Positions 34,383-43,449 of a stretch of 64,000 bases of DNA are shown in pieces (within the stretch, counting starts at the first letter, position 1; every line of letters starts with the position of its first letter). A model generated the notes under the pieces. The model made no database searches, had not been told where the DNA came from, and saw nothing but the letters and a program-made list of their open reading frames with translations. The stretch lies in the NCBI GenBank assembly GCA_964351985.1, contig CAYGPR010000014.1:1-64000 (forward strand). Reading direction: 5' to 3'. Made by a program: the position numbers and the translations under genes. This DNA is from Meishania sp964351985. GTDB lineage: Bacteria; Bacteroidota; Bacteroidia; Flavobacteriales; Flavobacteriaceae.

Positions 34383-35240
34383 ATGATATCAAAAGAGCAG
34401 TTCCAGCAAGAAATAGATACTATTATAAAAAACGCCATCCGCGAAGATGTGGGCGATGGCGACCATAGCTCTTTGGCCTGTATTCCGGCAACGGCGACGG
34501 GGAGGGCCAAACTGTTGGTCAAAGACAATGGAATTATTGCGGGTGTCGATTTCGCAAAACAGGTTTTTAAGTTTGTGGATGCCAACTTAGTTTTAGACGT
34601 CCATATCACGGATGGTTCAAGAATAAAATATGGGGATATCGCCTTTTACGTAGAAGGAAGTTCTCAAAGTATCTTAAAAGCCGAACGTCTGGTGCTGAAC
34701 GCCATGCAACGTATGAGTGCCATAGCGACTAAGACCAAGCATTTCGTCACTTTGTTGGAAGGAACGGGCACTAAGATTTTGGATACTCGAAAGACAACCC
34801 CTGGAATCAGAGCCTTGGAGAAATGGGCAGTGAAAATAGGGGGTGGTGAAAATCATCGCTTCGCCCTGTACGATATGATAATGCTCAAGGACAATCATAT
34901 CGATTTTGCCGGAGGTATTACCAAAGCCATTGAGAAAACGAAGCAGTATTTAAAGGAAACCGACCGAGACCTGAAGATTATTGTTGAGGCCCGTAACCTA
35001 GAAGAAATCCGTAAGATTTTACAATCTGAGGGTATCTACCGCATCCTCATCGACAACTTTAACTATGAAGATACGCGCAAGGCCGTTGAACTTATTGGAG
35101 ATAGATGTTTGACCGAATCCTCCGGGGGGATCAATGAGAAGACGATTCGTAAATACGCGGAATGTGGTGTGGATTATATTTCCTCGGGCGCTTTGACACA
35201 TTCAGTGCATAATCTTGACTTAAGCCTAAAAGCGGTATAG
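34383..35240 (+). CDS. nadC: Nicotinate-nucleotide diphosphorylase (carboxylating)
   Basis: 285 residues. Makes nicotinate mononucleotide and CO2 from quinolinate and PRPP in NAD synthesis. Visible motifs: REDVGDGDHSS near residue 20, the PRPP/phosphate region ERLVLNAMQRMSAIAT, KILDTRKTTPGIRALEKWAV near 138-157, and LTESSGGINEKTIRKYAECG near the end. Start is ATG 34383; a TTG 15 codons upstream is not used by the family. Its TAG is followed at once by the ATG of the next gene in the same frame. Confidence 0.95.
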   Translation: MISKEQFQQEIDTIIKNAIREDVGDGDHSSLACIPATATGRAKLLVKDNGIIAGVDFAKQVFKFVDANLVLDVHITDGSRIKYGDIAFYVEGSSQSILKAERLVLNAMQRMSAIATKTKHFVTLLEGTGTKILDTRKTTPGIRALEKWAVKIGGGENHRFALYDMIMLKDNHIDFAGGITKAIEKTKQYLKETDRDLKIIVEARNLEEIRKILQSEGIYRILIDNFNYEDTRKAVELIGDRCLTESSGGINEKTIRKYAECGVDYISSGALTHSVHNLDLSLKAV

Positions 35241-36215
35241 ATGTCGGCAGAAATAGAGGAGAAGCTTGAGAAAATCCCCATCATCAGATGGGTCGCCAAC
35301 ATTTTAAAAAAAATAAGACTGCGCGCTTTTGAGGGGCTATCTCTTTATGATTTGATCGAAATGTATTTTTTGGGGATTGTTCAGGGGGCCCTATCGACAA
35401 GAGCTAGTGCTATTGCCTTCAGTCTTTTTATGGCTTTGTTTCCGCTGTTGATCTTTTTGATTACGCTGGTGCCTTATTTGGTACCCTACATCAGCCTTGA
35501 AAATTTTGGTACGCGTTTCCCAGAGTTTTTGGAATCTTTTTTACCTGACTCCACTAATGATTACTTTGCGGGTATTTACGAGCAAATTGAAAATCAAAAG
35601 AGCGGCGGGCTGTTGTCATCCTCGTTTTTGATATCCATATTTTTAATGGCCAACGGAGTCAATGCCATTTTTGGAGGGTTCGAGAATTCATACCACGTAA
35701 ACCTGACCCGTAATTTTTTCAGACAATACCTTTACTCGTTGGGCATTGGGCTGATACTATCGATTTTATTGATTATTGGGGCGGCCGCTTTCCTTTATTT
35801 TGAATTTTACACGGCCCAGTTTTACAGGGAATTTATGGAAAAGGTCTATGGTGTTGTTTTGGATAATGACGACATCTTTTTGCTCAAAATCGTTCAGTTT
35901 GTATTCTTTTTGGTGTTATCCTATTTTACGACCGCTATTCTTTATTATTTTGGAACGCTCGAGGGCAAAGAAGCCAAATTCTTTTCCGTCGGAGCGCTGA
36001 TGACGACCATTTTGTTCATGTTGACGTCATACCTTTTCGGAATTTACGTAGAAAAATTCGCACGCTACAACGAGTTGTACGGTGCCTTGGGCGGATTATT
36101 GATCTTGATGGTGTTCATTTGGTTAAATTCCAATATATTGCTTCTTGGATTCGAGTTGAACGCTTCCTTGAATTCACTTCGTAAAACCTATAATCAGGGC
36201 CAAGAAAATGAATAG
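35241..36215 (+). CDS. YihY/BrkB-family membrane protein
   Basis: 324 residues with about six transmembrane helices. TRASAIAFSLFMALFPLLIF near 55-74 opens the domain and the C-terminal GGLLILMVFIWLNSNILLLG closes it, as in YihY/UPF0761 proteins once thought to be RNase BN. The real function is unsettled; transport or envelope roles are suggested. The ATG follows the nadC stop with no spacing and in the same frame. The end overlaps the DUF2147 gene by eight bases, so nadC, this gene, DUF2147 and priA form one unit. Confidence 0.88.
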   Translation: MSAEIEEKLEKIPIIRWVANILKKIRLRAFEGLSLYDLIEMYFLGIVQGALSTRASAIAFSLFMALFPLLIFLITLVPYLVPYISLENFGTRFPEFLESFLPDSTNDYFAGIYEQIENQKSGGLLSSSFLISIFLMANGVNAIFGGFENSYHVNLTRNFFRQYLYSLGIGLILSILLIIGAAAFLYFEFYTAQFYREFMEKVYGVVLDNDDIFLLKIVQFVFFLVLSYFTTAILYYFGTLEGKEAKFFSVGALMTTILFMLTSYLFGIYVEKFARYNELYGALGGLLILMVFIWLNSNILLLGFELNASLNSLRKTYNQGQENE

Positions 36216-36636
36216 AATCTTTTTTGTCATAATATTTCTCTGTTCAGGATGGGTTTCCTCCCAAAGTATTTTCGGAAAATGGAAGACCATCGATGATCGC
36301 ACCGGAAATCCTAAAGCGATTATCGATATATATGAAAAAGACGGACTCATGTACGGTCATGTGGTCGAAATACTGGAGGATGGTAAAGAGAACGCCCTAT
36401 GCACAAAATGCGATGGCGATAAAAAAGATAAACCGGTAATCGGCATGACCATCATTGAAGGTGCCGAACATAAAGGCGATGGAGTATACAAAGGCGATAC
36501 CTTATTCGACCCTCAACAGGCGATGACTTTCCGTTGTAAAATATGGTTGAATCCGGATAATTCCGACGAGCTTAAAGTACGTGGTTATTTGGCCTTTATA
36601 TATCGTACACAAACTTGGGTCAGGGTGGAAAGTTAG
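36208..36636 (+). CDS. DUF2147 secreted protein
   Basis: 142 residues with a signal peptide (about 1-18, ending WVSSQ). The body is one DUF2147 lipocalin-like domain: IFGKWKTIDDRTGNPKAIIDIY, CTKCDGDKKDKPVIGMTII and the terminal YLAFIYRTQTWVRV. The C-x-x-C near residue 64 may bind metal or form a disulfide. It is probably periplasmic and its role is unknown. Eight bases overlap with the upstream gene indicate coupling. Confidence 0.88.
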   Translation: MNRIFFVIIFLCSGWVSSQSIFGKWKTIDDRTGNPKAIIDIYEKDGLMYGHVVEILEDGKENALCTKCDGDKKDKPVIGMTIIEGAEHKGDGVYKGDTLFDPQQAMTFRCKIWLNPDNSDELKVRGYLAFIYRTQTWVRVES

Positions 36637-36650
36637 TAGGTTATGGAACT

Positions 36651-39107
36651 ATGCAGCACTTCATCAACGTCATCTTACCAATTCCTTTAGAAAAGCGGTT
36701 CACTTATAAAGTTACCGAAGCTGAATCTGCCTTTTTAAAGCCTGGTATGCGGGTCGCTGTACCTTTTGGAAAATCAAAAATCTATACAGGTCTAGTCTCA
36801 ACGGTTCATACGAACGCACCTGAAATATATGAGGCAAAAGAAATCCACCAAATACTTGATGAAACTCCCATTGTAAATACCTTTCAACTTAAACATTGGC
36901 AGTGGATTGCCGAATATTATATGTGCACCATTGGCGAGGTTTTCCGTAGCGCAGTTCCGGGTGCTTTTTTGCTTGAAAGTGAGACCCTTATACTTAAAAA
37001 TACCAATACGGAAATTGATGAGAGCGATTTAAAAGATGACGAATTTTTGATTTATGAGGCTCTGCAACATCAGTCGTCATTAAAAGTCCATGAGGTAAGC
37101 TCGATTGTGGAACGAAAGAATGTTCTTCCCGTACTGAATCGGTTGCTGGCTAAAAATGTTATAATCCTTAAGGAGGAAATCTACGAACAATACCGCCCCA
37201 AATTGGTGCGTTATGTCAAGTTAGGAAGCGAATACTTATCTGAAGAAAAGCTGGAAGTTCTTCTGGAAACCCTTTCGAGGGCGCCGAAACAAAGTCAAGT
37301 CGTTTTGGCATTATTTCAATTGCAGGCCTCGACAAAGAAACCGATCAAGGTCGATGAATTGGAAAAAGCGAGTAGAGGCACAAAAGCGGTCATCAAATCA
37401 TTGGTAGATAAGGAAATCCTTGAAGAATATTATATCCGAAGGGATCGGGTATCATACGATAGTTCCGATGATAATGAAGACCTCAAAAAATTAAACGAAC
37501 AACAAAAAATCGCACTGGACGATATTCTTCAAAGTTTTGAAAAAGAAAAAACTACGTTGTTACATGGCGTCACTTCATCTGGTAAAACCGAAGTATACGT
37601 CGAATTGATTGAAAAATGCATCCAGAAAGGAAAACAGGCGCTATATCTTTTGCCTGAAATTGCCCTGACCACCCAATTGATTTCCCGATTACAGGAATAT
37701 TTCGGGGAGAAAATATCCGTATATCATTCTAAATATAGTATCAACGAAAGGGTAGAGGTCTGGAACAATGTTTTGCATAAAAGAACAAAAGCGCAAATCG
37801 TGATCGGGGCGCGTTCGGCACTTTTTCTACCTTATTCCGATTTAGGATTGATCATTGTCGATGAAGAACACGAAGGTTCGTTCAAGCAATTTGATCCTGC
37901 GCCAAGGTATCACGCACGTGATGCGGCTATTGTACTTTCAAAACTGCACGAATGTAATATTCTTTTAGGTTCGGCAACGCCCAGTGTAGAAACCTTTCAC
38001 AATGTACAGACGGATAAATATGGATATGCGCGAATTGATAGACGGTACGGCAATGTTCTAATGCCAGAAATGGAATTGGTCGATTTGAAGGAACAGACTC
38101 GAAAACGAAGAATGAAGGGCCATTTTTCGGAACGCCTACTTGAAGAAATTCAGGATAGTCTGAGTTTAGGGGAACAAATAATACTTTTCCAAAATCGGAG
38201 GGGATATGCCCCGATCGTCGAATGCACGACTTGTGGCCATTCGCCTCAATGTCCGAATTGTGATGTGAGCCTTACCTATCATCAATACAAAAAGCAATTA
38301 CGATGCCATTATTGCGGGCATCATATGGCCTTACAAGAAAGTTGTCTGGCCTGCGGAAGCTCTACATTGGACACCAAAGGTTTTGGAACCGAACAGGTAG
38401 AACAAGAGTTACATGAATTATTTTCTGAAGCCAAAGTAGGACGAATGGATTTGGATACCACGCGAGGAAAGCACGGGTATGAAAAGATTATTACAGCTTT
38501 TGAACAACAGCAACTTGATATTCTCGTAGGGACACAAATGTTGACCAAAGGGCTTGATTTTCGTAATGTTGGGCTTGTCGGAATCATGAATGCAGATGCC
38601 TTATTAAATTTTCCTGATTATCGCGCGCATGAACGAAGTTTTCAATTATTGACGCAAGTATCGGGTAGGGCCGGAAGAACCAAAAAGCGTGGAAAAGTAA
38701 TCATACAATCCTATAATCCATATCATCAAATATTAAAGCAGGTCACCACCGGAGATTATAATGGAATGTACAAAGATCAAATCTATGAACGGGAACAATT
38801 TAAATACCCTCCCGCCAATAGAATTATTAAAATAACTTTTAAACACAAAGAGTATAACAAGCTGAACGAAGCCACGGATTGGTTCGCACAGTCTTTACGT
38901 AATGTTTTGGGCAGTGCTGTTTTAGGGCCTGAATACCCACCTATAGCGCGTATTAGAAATCAATATCTCAAAAATATAATCGTTAAAATGCATTTGGACC
39001 AATCCATGGTGAAAACAAAGAATCAGATTAAAAGAATCGAAAAATCCTTTAATGCAATCTCATATTATCGCAGTGTTCGTGTCATTTACAATGTGGATCA
39101 TATTTAA
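36651..39107 (+). CDS. priA: Primosomal protein N' (replication restart helicase PriA)
   Basis: 818 residues. Reloads the replicative helicase at collapsed forks. The N-terminal DNA-binding domain begins QHFINVILPIPLEKRFTY. Walker A is GVTSSGKTEVY near 310, DEEH lies in VDEEHEGSFKQ, and the zinc module CTTCGHSPQCPNCDVSL plus CHYCGH and CLACGSS supplies eight cysteines. ETFHNVQ and LTQVSGRAGRTKKRG are helicase motifs. Start ATG 36651 is chosen since the first residues match the family; a TTG twelve codons upstream is unlikely. It lies 14 bases after DUF2147. Confidence 0.95.
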   Translation: MQHFINVILPIPLEKRFTYKVTEAESAFLKPGMRVAVPFGKSKIYTGLVSTVHTNAPEIYEAKEIHQILDETPIVNTFQLKHWQWIAEYYMCTIGEVFRSAVPGAFLLESETLILKNTNTEIDESDLKDDEFLIYEALQHQSSLKVHEVSSIVERKNVLPVLNRLLAKNVIILKEEIYEQYRPKLVRYVKLGSEYLSEEKLEVLLETLSRAPKQSQVVLALFQLQASTKKPIKVDELEKASRGTKAVIKSLVDKEILEEYYIRRDRVSYDSSDDNEDLKKLNEQQKIALDDILQSFEKEKTTLLHGVTSSGKTEVYVELIEKCIQKGKQALYLLPEIALTTQLISRLQEYFGEKISVYHSKYSINERVEVWNNVLHKRTKAQIVIGARSALFLPYSDLGLIIVDEEHEGSFKQFDPAPRYHARDAAIVLSKLHECNILLGSATPSVETFHNVQTDKYGYARIDRRYGNVLMPEMELVDLKEQTRKRRMKGHFSERLLEEIQDSLSLGEQIILFQNRRGYAPIVECTTCGHSPQCPNCDVSLTYHQYKKQLRCHYCGHHMALQESCLACGSSTLDTKGFGTEQVEQELHELFSEAKVGRMDLDTTRGKHGYEKIITAFEQQQLDILVGTQMLTKGLDFRNVGLVGIMNADALLNFPDYRAHERSFQLLTQVSGRAGRTKKRGKVIIQSYNPYHQILKQVTTGDYNGMYKDQIYEREQFKYPPANRIIKITFKHKEYNKLNEATDWFAQSLRNVLGSAVLGPEYPPIARIRNQYLKNIIVKMHLDQSMVKTKNQIKRIEKSFNAISYYRSVRVIYNVDHI

Positions 39108-39223
39108 AAGCTCAAGCGCAAACACAAATGTCAAAATCAATTATTTAATCAGGAAAAGCTGAAGGCTTAACAGTATGTAAATTAACTTCTTAACCTCGTA
39201 CCTAGAATCGAATAGATTTTCTT

Positions 39224-39263
39224 CAAAAAAAATCGCTGTTTTCATTTCGAAAACAGCGATTTT
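39224..39263. terminator. Bidirectional terminator between priA and LytTR regulator
   Basis: AAAATCGCTGTTTTC (39229-39243) pairs fully with 39249-39263 around a 5-base loop. On the minus strand it runs into eight T, ending the LytTR gene; on the plus strand it is followed by T residues 120 bases after priA. Confidence 0.93.
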
Positions 39264-39282
39264 ATATCAAAAGTGTACAGTT

Positions 39283-39975
39283 CTAGACGTTGCTCAATGC
39301 TTCGGCAAGTTCTGTCTTCTTATTTCTACTTAAAGGAATAGATCTTCCGCTTACTTCAACATTTTTACTGTTGAATTTCTCCACTTTTTCCAAATTGATG
39401 ATATAGGATTTGTGAATGCGTAAGAATTTCTCTTCCGGTAATTGCTTCTCAAAAGATTTCATCGTGGATAAGATTACGATATTGGCTTCGTCGGTCACCA
39501 ATTTGATGTAATCTCCCAACGCTTCGATCCATTTGATATCGTTAAGAATGACCTTACGCTTTTTAAGATTACTCTTTACGAAGATATGCTCTTCATCTTC
39601 GTTAACCTTGTGCATCTGCTCGTATTTGGCTAAGGCACGTTTTACAGAGGCATCGAAACGAGCCATGGTAATAGGCTTGTGAAGATAATCTGTTACGTCG
39701 TAGTCAAAAGCTTTTAGCGCATAATCGGGCTTACCGGTAATCAAGATTACCTGAGGACTGTTCTCAAGGGATTCGAGTAGGTCAAATCCATTGATAATTG
39801 GCATTTCAACATCTAAAAAGATAAGATCGATCTCATTGTTCTTAATGCCGTTTTTCGCTTCGATCGCATTGCTGTACTCGGCCACCATAGCTAGATTTGG
39901 GTGGTTGTTGACCAGTTTCGCGACCGCCATGCGTTGCATGGACGAGTCGTCAACAATAATACTTCTTAATTTCAT
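39283..39975 (-). CDS. LytTR-family response regulator
   Basis: 230 residues. Receiver domain at 1-120 has VDDSS, phosphoacceptor in FLDVEMP (about residue 55), ITGKPDYALKAFDYDVTDYLHKPI. A LytTR DNA-binding domain fills about 130-230 (IKWIEALGDYIKLVTDE, FLRIHKSYIINLEKVE). Typically paired with a LytS-like histidine kinase, but none lies nearby, so it is orphan in this window. It may regulate genes elsewhere. The start at ATG 39975 is normal and the gene ends at a strong hairpin. Confidence 0.92.
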   Translation of the reverse strand: MKLRSIIVDDSSMQRMAVAKLVNNHPNLAMVAEYSNAIEAKNGIKNNEIDLIFLDVEMPIINGFDLLESLENSPQVILITGKPDYALKAFDYDVTDYLHKPITMARFDASVKRALAKYEQMHKVNEDEEHIFVKSNLKKRKVILNDIKWIEALGDYIKLVTDEANIVILSTMKSFEKQLPEEKFLRIHKSYIINLEKVEKFNSKNVEVSGRSIPLSRNKKTELAEALSNV

Positions 39976-40156
39976 AAAAGGGTTGATTTGTGGGGTTAAA
40001 TCATCGACAAATTACCGAAAAAAGCCGCTCAACAACAACAAAAGTTGTAAACATTGCACGGTTTCCTGTGTAAATGGTAGATGACCATAGGTTAAGATTT
40101 GGTTAAGTTCAATTTTTATGATTGTTCCTAGCTATAACGAAGAAATTTCCGTTTTC

Positions 40157-40187
40157 TTGTGAAGTGTCGTAAATATTCTTATTTTTG
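40157..40187 (+). promoter_or_regulatory. Promoter of rpsF-rpsR-rplI
   Basis: TTG (40157-40159), 20 bases, then TATTTTTG (40180-40187): an exact match to the Bacteroidota TTG / TAnnTTTG pattern with normal spacing. Transcription would begin about 15 bases before the rpsF start, leaving a short leader. Confidence 0.75.
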
Positions 40188-40209
40188 CGCTCCTTAAAAT
40201 AACATATTT

Positions 40210-40551
40210 ATGAACCATTACGAAACTGTTTTCATTTTGAATCCCGTGCTTTCTGATGATCAGATAGCGGAAACAGTTAAGAAATTCGAGGATTTCTTAA
40301 TTAAGAATGGAGCCAAGATGGTCTCCAAAGAGAATTGGGGGCTAAAGAAATTGGCCTATCCCATCCAACACAAAAAAAGTGGTTTTTACCATTTGTTCGA
40401 GTTCACCGCTCCAGGCGAAGCGATTACTCCTTATGAACAAGAGTTCAAAAGGGATGAGCGTATCATGCGATTTTTGACCGTAAGGTTGGATAAGCATGCT
40501 ATCGAATGGGCCGAAAAAAGAAGAACAAGGTTAAAAACGGCTAAAGCTTAG
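40210..40551 (+). CDS. rpsF: 30S ribosomal protein S6
   Basis: 113 residues. Begins MNHYETVFILNPVLSDDQI and has KENWGLKKLAYPIQHKKSGFY and RDERIMRFLTVRLDKHA, the usual S6 landmarks. It binds S18 in the 30S platform, and here rpsR follows four bases after the rpsF stop. The C-terminal EKRRTRLKTAKA tail is short and lacks the glutamate extension of E. coli S6. Confidence 0.97.
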   Translation: MNHYETVFILNPVLSDDQIAETVKKFEDFLIKNGAKMVSKENWGLKKLAYPIQHKKSGFYHLFEFTAPGEAITPYEQEFKRDERIMRFLTVRLDKHAIEWAEKRRTRLKTAKA

Positions 40552-40555
40552 TATT

Positions 40556-40852
40556 ATGGCAACATTACAACAACAAGCAAAAGGTAAAAAGGATGGAGAT
40601 ATCAGATATCTTACTCCTTTAAACATAGAGACAAATACGAAAAAGAAGTATTGTCGTTTCAAAAAATCAGGTATTAAATATATCGATTACAAAGACCCTG
40701 ATTTTTTGATGAAACTGGTCAATGAACAAGGTAAATTATTGCCGAGAAGACTCACCGGAACCTCTTTGAAATATCAGAGAAAGGTAGCACAAGCAGTCAA
40801 AAGGGCACGTCATTTGGCACTAATGCCCTATGTAGGAGATTTATTAAAATAA
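40556..40852 (+). CDS. rpsR: 30S ribosomal protein S18
   Basis: 98 residues. IRYLTPLNIETNTKKKYCRFKK at the start carries the zinc-lacking variant with a single cysteine. The core YIDYKDPDFLMKLVNEQGKL and LPRRLTGTSLKYQRKVAQAVKRARHLALMPY is typical. The N-terminus is longer than in E. coli (75 aa). It is coupled to rpsF and 12 bases from rplI. Confidence 0.97.
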   Translation: MATLQQQAKGKKDGDIRYLTPLNIETNTKKKYCRFKKSGIKYIDYKDPDFLMKLVNEQGKLLPRRLTGTSLKYQRKVAQAVKRARHLALMPYVGDLLK

Positions 40853-40864
40853 AAGAAACGCACC

Positions 40865-41317
40865 ATGGAACTTATATTAAAAGAAGACGTTGAAAACCTA
40901 GGGTTTAAAGACGATTTGGTAAGCGTGAAGAACGGATATGGAAGAAATTTCCTTATTCCACAAGGGTTAGCTGCATTGGCAACTCCTTCAGCCAAAAAAG
41001 TATTGGCGGAAAATTTGAAGCAACGCGCTCACAAAGAAAAGAAAGTCATTGATGCTGCAAATAAAACGGCAGACGCCCTAAAGGGACTTGAGTTGAAAAT
41101 TGCCGCCAAGACTGGTTCAGGTGATAAACTTTTCGGCTCTGTTACCACTAGTGATTTGGCAGCTGCCATAGGAAAAGAAGGTCATGAGATCGATAAGAAA
41201 TTCATCAACATTCAAGGTGGTTCCGTCAAGAGAACAGGGCCATACAACGCGCAGATTCGTCTACATCGCGATGTTGTTGTAGACTTTCCTTTCGAAGTGG
41301 TCGCAGAGGCAAAATAA
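40865..41317 (+). CDS. rplI: 50S ribosomal protein L9
   Basis: 150 residues. The N-terminal globular domain MELILKEDVENLGFKDDLVSVK, GYGRNFLIPQGLA is followed by the long helix and a second RNA-binding domain. DLAAAIGKEGHEIDKKFI and the terminal RLHRDVVVDFPFEVVAE are L9 marks. It links domains of the L1 stalk region. It closes the rpsF operon at a strong terminator. Confidence 0.97.
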   Translation: MELILKEDVENLGFKDDLVSVKNGYGRNFLIPQGLAALATPSAKKVLAENLKQRAHKEKKVIDAANKTADALKGLELKIAAKTGSGDKLFGSVTTSDLAAAIGKEGHEIDKKFINIQGGSVKRTGPYNAQIRLHRDVVVDFPFEVVAEAK

Positions 41318-41333
41318 TAGTAAAATATTCTTG

Positions 41334-41375
41334 AAAACCGCCCGGTTCACAAATTGTTGAGCGGGCGGTTTTTTT
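41334..41375 (+). terminator. Terminator of the rpsF-rpsR-rplI operon
   Basis: AAAACCGCCCG (41334-41344) pairs with CGGGCGGTTTT (41362-41372), a GC-rich stem of 11 bp followed by T residues, 17 bases after the rplI stop. Confidence 0.95.
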
Positions 41376-41500
41376 ATTTATTTCTGTTATACTATAATTT
41401 AAAACCCTTACACAACTGATTGGTACCCAGTGAGCAGTGTTCTCGCAACCTTAATTTAACATTTGAAATACCGGCTTAAGGTGTTAATAACTTTTCGAAA

Positions 41501-41977
41501 TTGAAATACATAAGACTTACAAAACAACAGTTTGAAGAACTCCACCCTGAGTTCATCAATTTTTTGGCAACACAGTCGATAACAGCTGATGAGTGGTCAA
41601 AACTAAAAATGGAAAAACCTGCCGTAGCGGAAGACGAGCTTGATGTTTTTAGCGACCTTATTTGGGAAGGCGTACTGACTAAAGTTTCGTATTTGGAAAA
41701 TATTTCAAAATCGCACATGCATCTCTTTCATTGTGCTAAAAAGGAAATGAAATTGATTTCCGTAAAGGTTATGAATCCAGATGTTGACTTGACCACCAGA
41801 ATAGGCTTTGATTGGTTCAAAAAGAACTGGCAATCCGATTTTGTGGAATATCTAACGGCTTCAAAAGCCTATTCTGAAGATTCTAGTCTTGACAAATTCA
41901 AATTGATCGCACAAGGGGCGGTTATTACTAAAGGCGATTTGTATCGATGGTTTGAGGGTATGATTGATGTCACCTAG
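41501..41977 (+). CDS. DUF6495 family protein
   Basis: 158 residues with no signal peptide. A TTG at 41501 is the likely start because MKYIRLTKQQFEELHPEFIN is the conserved beginning and no ATG precedes the domain. The sequence is helix rich with SITADEWSKLKMEKPAVAED, DVFSDLIWEGVLTKVSYLEN and IGFDWFKKNWQSDFVEYL. The family is restricted to Flavobacteriia as far as I know; its role is unknown. It lies 124 bases after the L9 terminator and before hisS, and may have its own promoter. Confidence 0.82.
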   Translation: MKYIRLTKQQFEELHPEFINFLATQSITADEWSKLKMEKPAVAEDELDVFSDLIWEGVLTKVSYLENISKSHMHLFHCAKKEMKLISVKVMNPDVDLTTRIGFDWFKKNWQSDFVEYLTASKAYSEDSSLDKFKLIAQGAVITKGDLYRWFEGMIDVT

Positions 41978-42022
41978 CACTTGATGATAGAATTTTTCTG
42001 AACATAACGAGACTACTACTCT

Positions 42023-42054
42023 TTTGGCGGGGAGCGAGGGGAGGACTATATTTG
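42023..42054 (+). promoter_or_regulatory. Promoter of hisS
   Basis: TTTG (42023-42026), 20 bases, then TATATTTG (42047-42054), both exact to the Bacteroidota pattern. It predicts a start about 12 bases before the hisS ATG at 42073, so the leader is very short. Confidence 0.75.
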
Positions 42055-42072
42055 CAGAACAAGTAAATCAAA

Positions 42073-43449
42073 ATGGCTCAAAAACCAAGCATACCTAAAG
42101 GCACAAGAGATTTCTCACCTTCGGAAGTCGCAAAGCGTAACTACATTATCGACCTTGTCAAAAAACACTTTCAGACCTTTGGTTTTCTACCCATAGAAAC
42201 CCCTTCTTTTGAAAATTCTGAAACCCTTTTGGGGAAGTATGGGGATGAGGGAGACCGGCTTATTTTTAAGATTCTCAATTCGGGCGATTTTATTAGCAAA
42301 GTTGATGACTTTACCTATAGTTCAAAAAACAGTAGTTCCCTTGGTCCAAAAATAACGGAAAAAGCCCTTCGCTATGATTTGACGGTGCCTTTCGCACGCT
42401 ATGTGGTTATGCATCAAAATGAAATCGATTTCCCTTTTAAGCGATATCAAATTCAACCGGTTTGGCGTGCCGATAGGCCACAAAAAGGCCGTTTTCGAGA
42501 ATTCTATCAGTGTGATGCCGATGTAGTCGGGGCCAATTCATTGCTGCAGGAGGTAGAACTTATTCAATTATATGACGCCGTTTTTTCCGACCTAAAGCTT
42601 GAGGGTGTAACCATTAAACTGAATAACCGTAAAATTCTTTCCGGAATTGCCGAAGTCATTGGCGCAAAACATTTGCTGGTCGATTTTACCGTAGCTCTTG
42701 ATAAGCTGGATAAAATAGGTGTGGAAGGAGTAAAAAAGGAAATGCAGGAAAAAGGACTCTCACCAGAATCCATTGAGCAAGTAGCGCCACTATTTTCCCT
42801 TTCAGGAAGCAATCTTGAGCAATTAGATGCCTTGAAATATTTATTGAACGGTTCTGAAGAAGGTGGCAAAGGGGTCGAAGAATTGAGATTCATTGTAGAA
42901 TCTATTGAAGAGCTGGGTTTAAGATCCACGAAACTTTCCATCGATGTAACCTTGGCCCGTGGATTGAACTATTATACCGGAGCCATTTTTGAAGTCGGTG
43001 CACCCGAAAATGTAGCTATGGGCTCAATAGGCGGAGGCGGCCGCTACGATGACCTTACAGGAATATTCGGTTTAAAGGACGTAAGTGGGGTCGGTATTTC
43101 TTTCGGACTGGACAGAATATATTTGGTTTTAGAAGAATTAGGACTTTTTCCCGAAACTATTGACCAGTCTTTGGACGTTCTATGCCTGAACTTTGGAGAG
43201 AAAGAAGCACAGGCATCCTTGAAATTGATTACGGCATTAAGGGAACAAGGGATAAAGTCCGATTTGTATCCTTCGGATACCAAAATTCAGAAACAATTCA
43301 AATATGCCAACAACCGGAATGTTCCCTACGTGATTTTAATCGGGGCAGAAGAGTTGGCCCAAAATTCCTTTGTGGTCAAAAATATGGCAATAGGGGAACA
43401 AAAAACATACCCTCTGGATAAACTGGATGAATTTATGAACGAGCTATAG
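42073..43449 (+). CDS. hisS: Histidyl-tRNA synthetase
   Basis: 458 residues, class II. Motif 1 begins near KGTRDFSPSEVAKRNYI. Motif 2 is FQCD-like FREFYQCDADVVGAN near residue 141. The histidine-A patch is in LARGLNYYTGAIFE, and motif 3 is GVGISFGLDRIYLVLE near 340. The C-terminal anticodon-binding domain holds LDVLCLNFGEKEAQASLKLI. Length and order are normal. Its end overlaps the convergent Nudix gene by six bases. A well-matched promoter lies upstream. Confidence 0.96.
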   Translation: MAQKPSIPKGTRDFSPSEVAKRNYIIDLVKKHFQTFGFLPIETPSFENSETLLGKYGDEGDRLIFKILNSGDFISKVDDFTYSSKNSSSLGPKITEKALRYDLTVPFARYVVMHQNEIDFPFKRYQIQPVWRADRPQKGRFREFYQCDADVVGANSLLQEVELIQLYDAVFSDLKLEGVTIKLNNRKILSGIAEVIGAKHLLVDFTVALDKLDKIGVEGVKKEMQEKGLSPESIEQVAPLFSLSGSNLEQLDALKYLLNGSEEGGKGVEELRFIVESIEELGLRSTKLSIDVTLARGLNYYTGAIFEVGAPENVAMGSIGGGGRYDDLTGIFGLKDVSGVGISFGLDRIYLVLEELGLFPETIDQSLDVLCLNFGEKEAQASLKLITALREQGIKSDLYPSDTKIQKQFKYANNRNVPYVILIGAEELAQNSFVVKNMAIGEQKTYPLDKLDEFMNEL

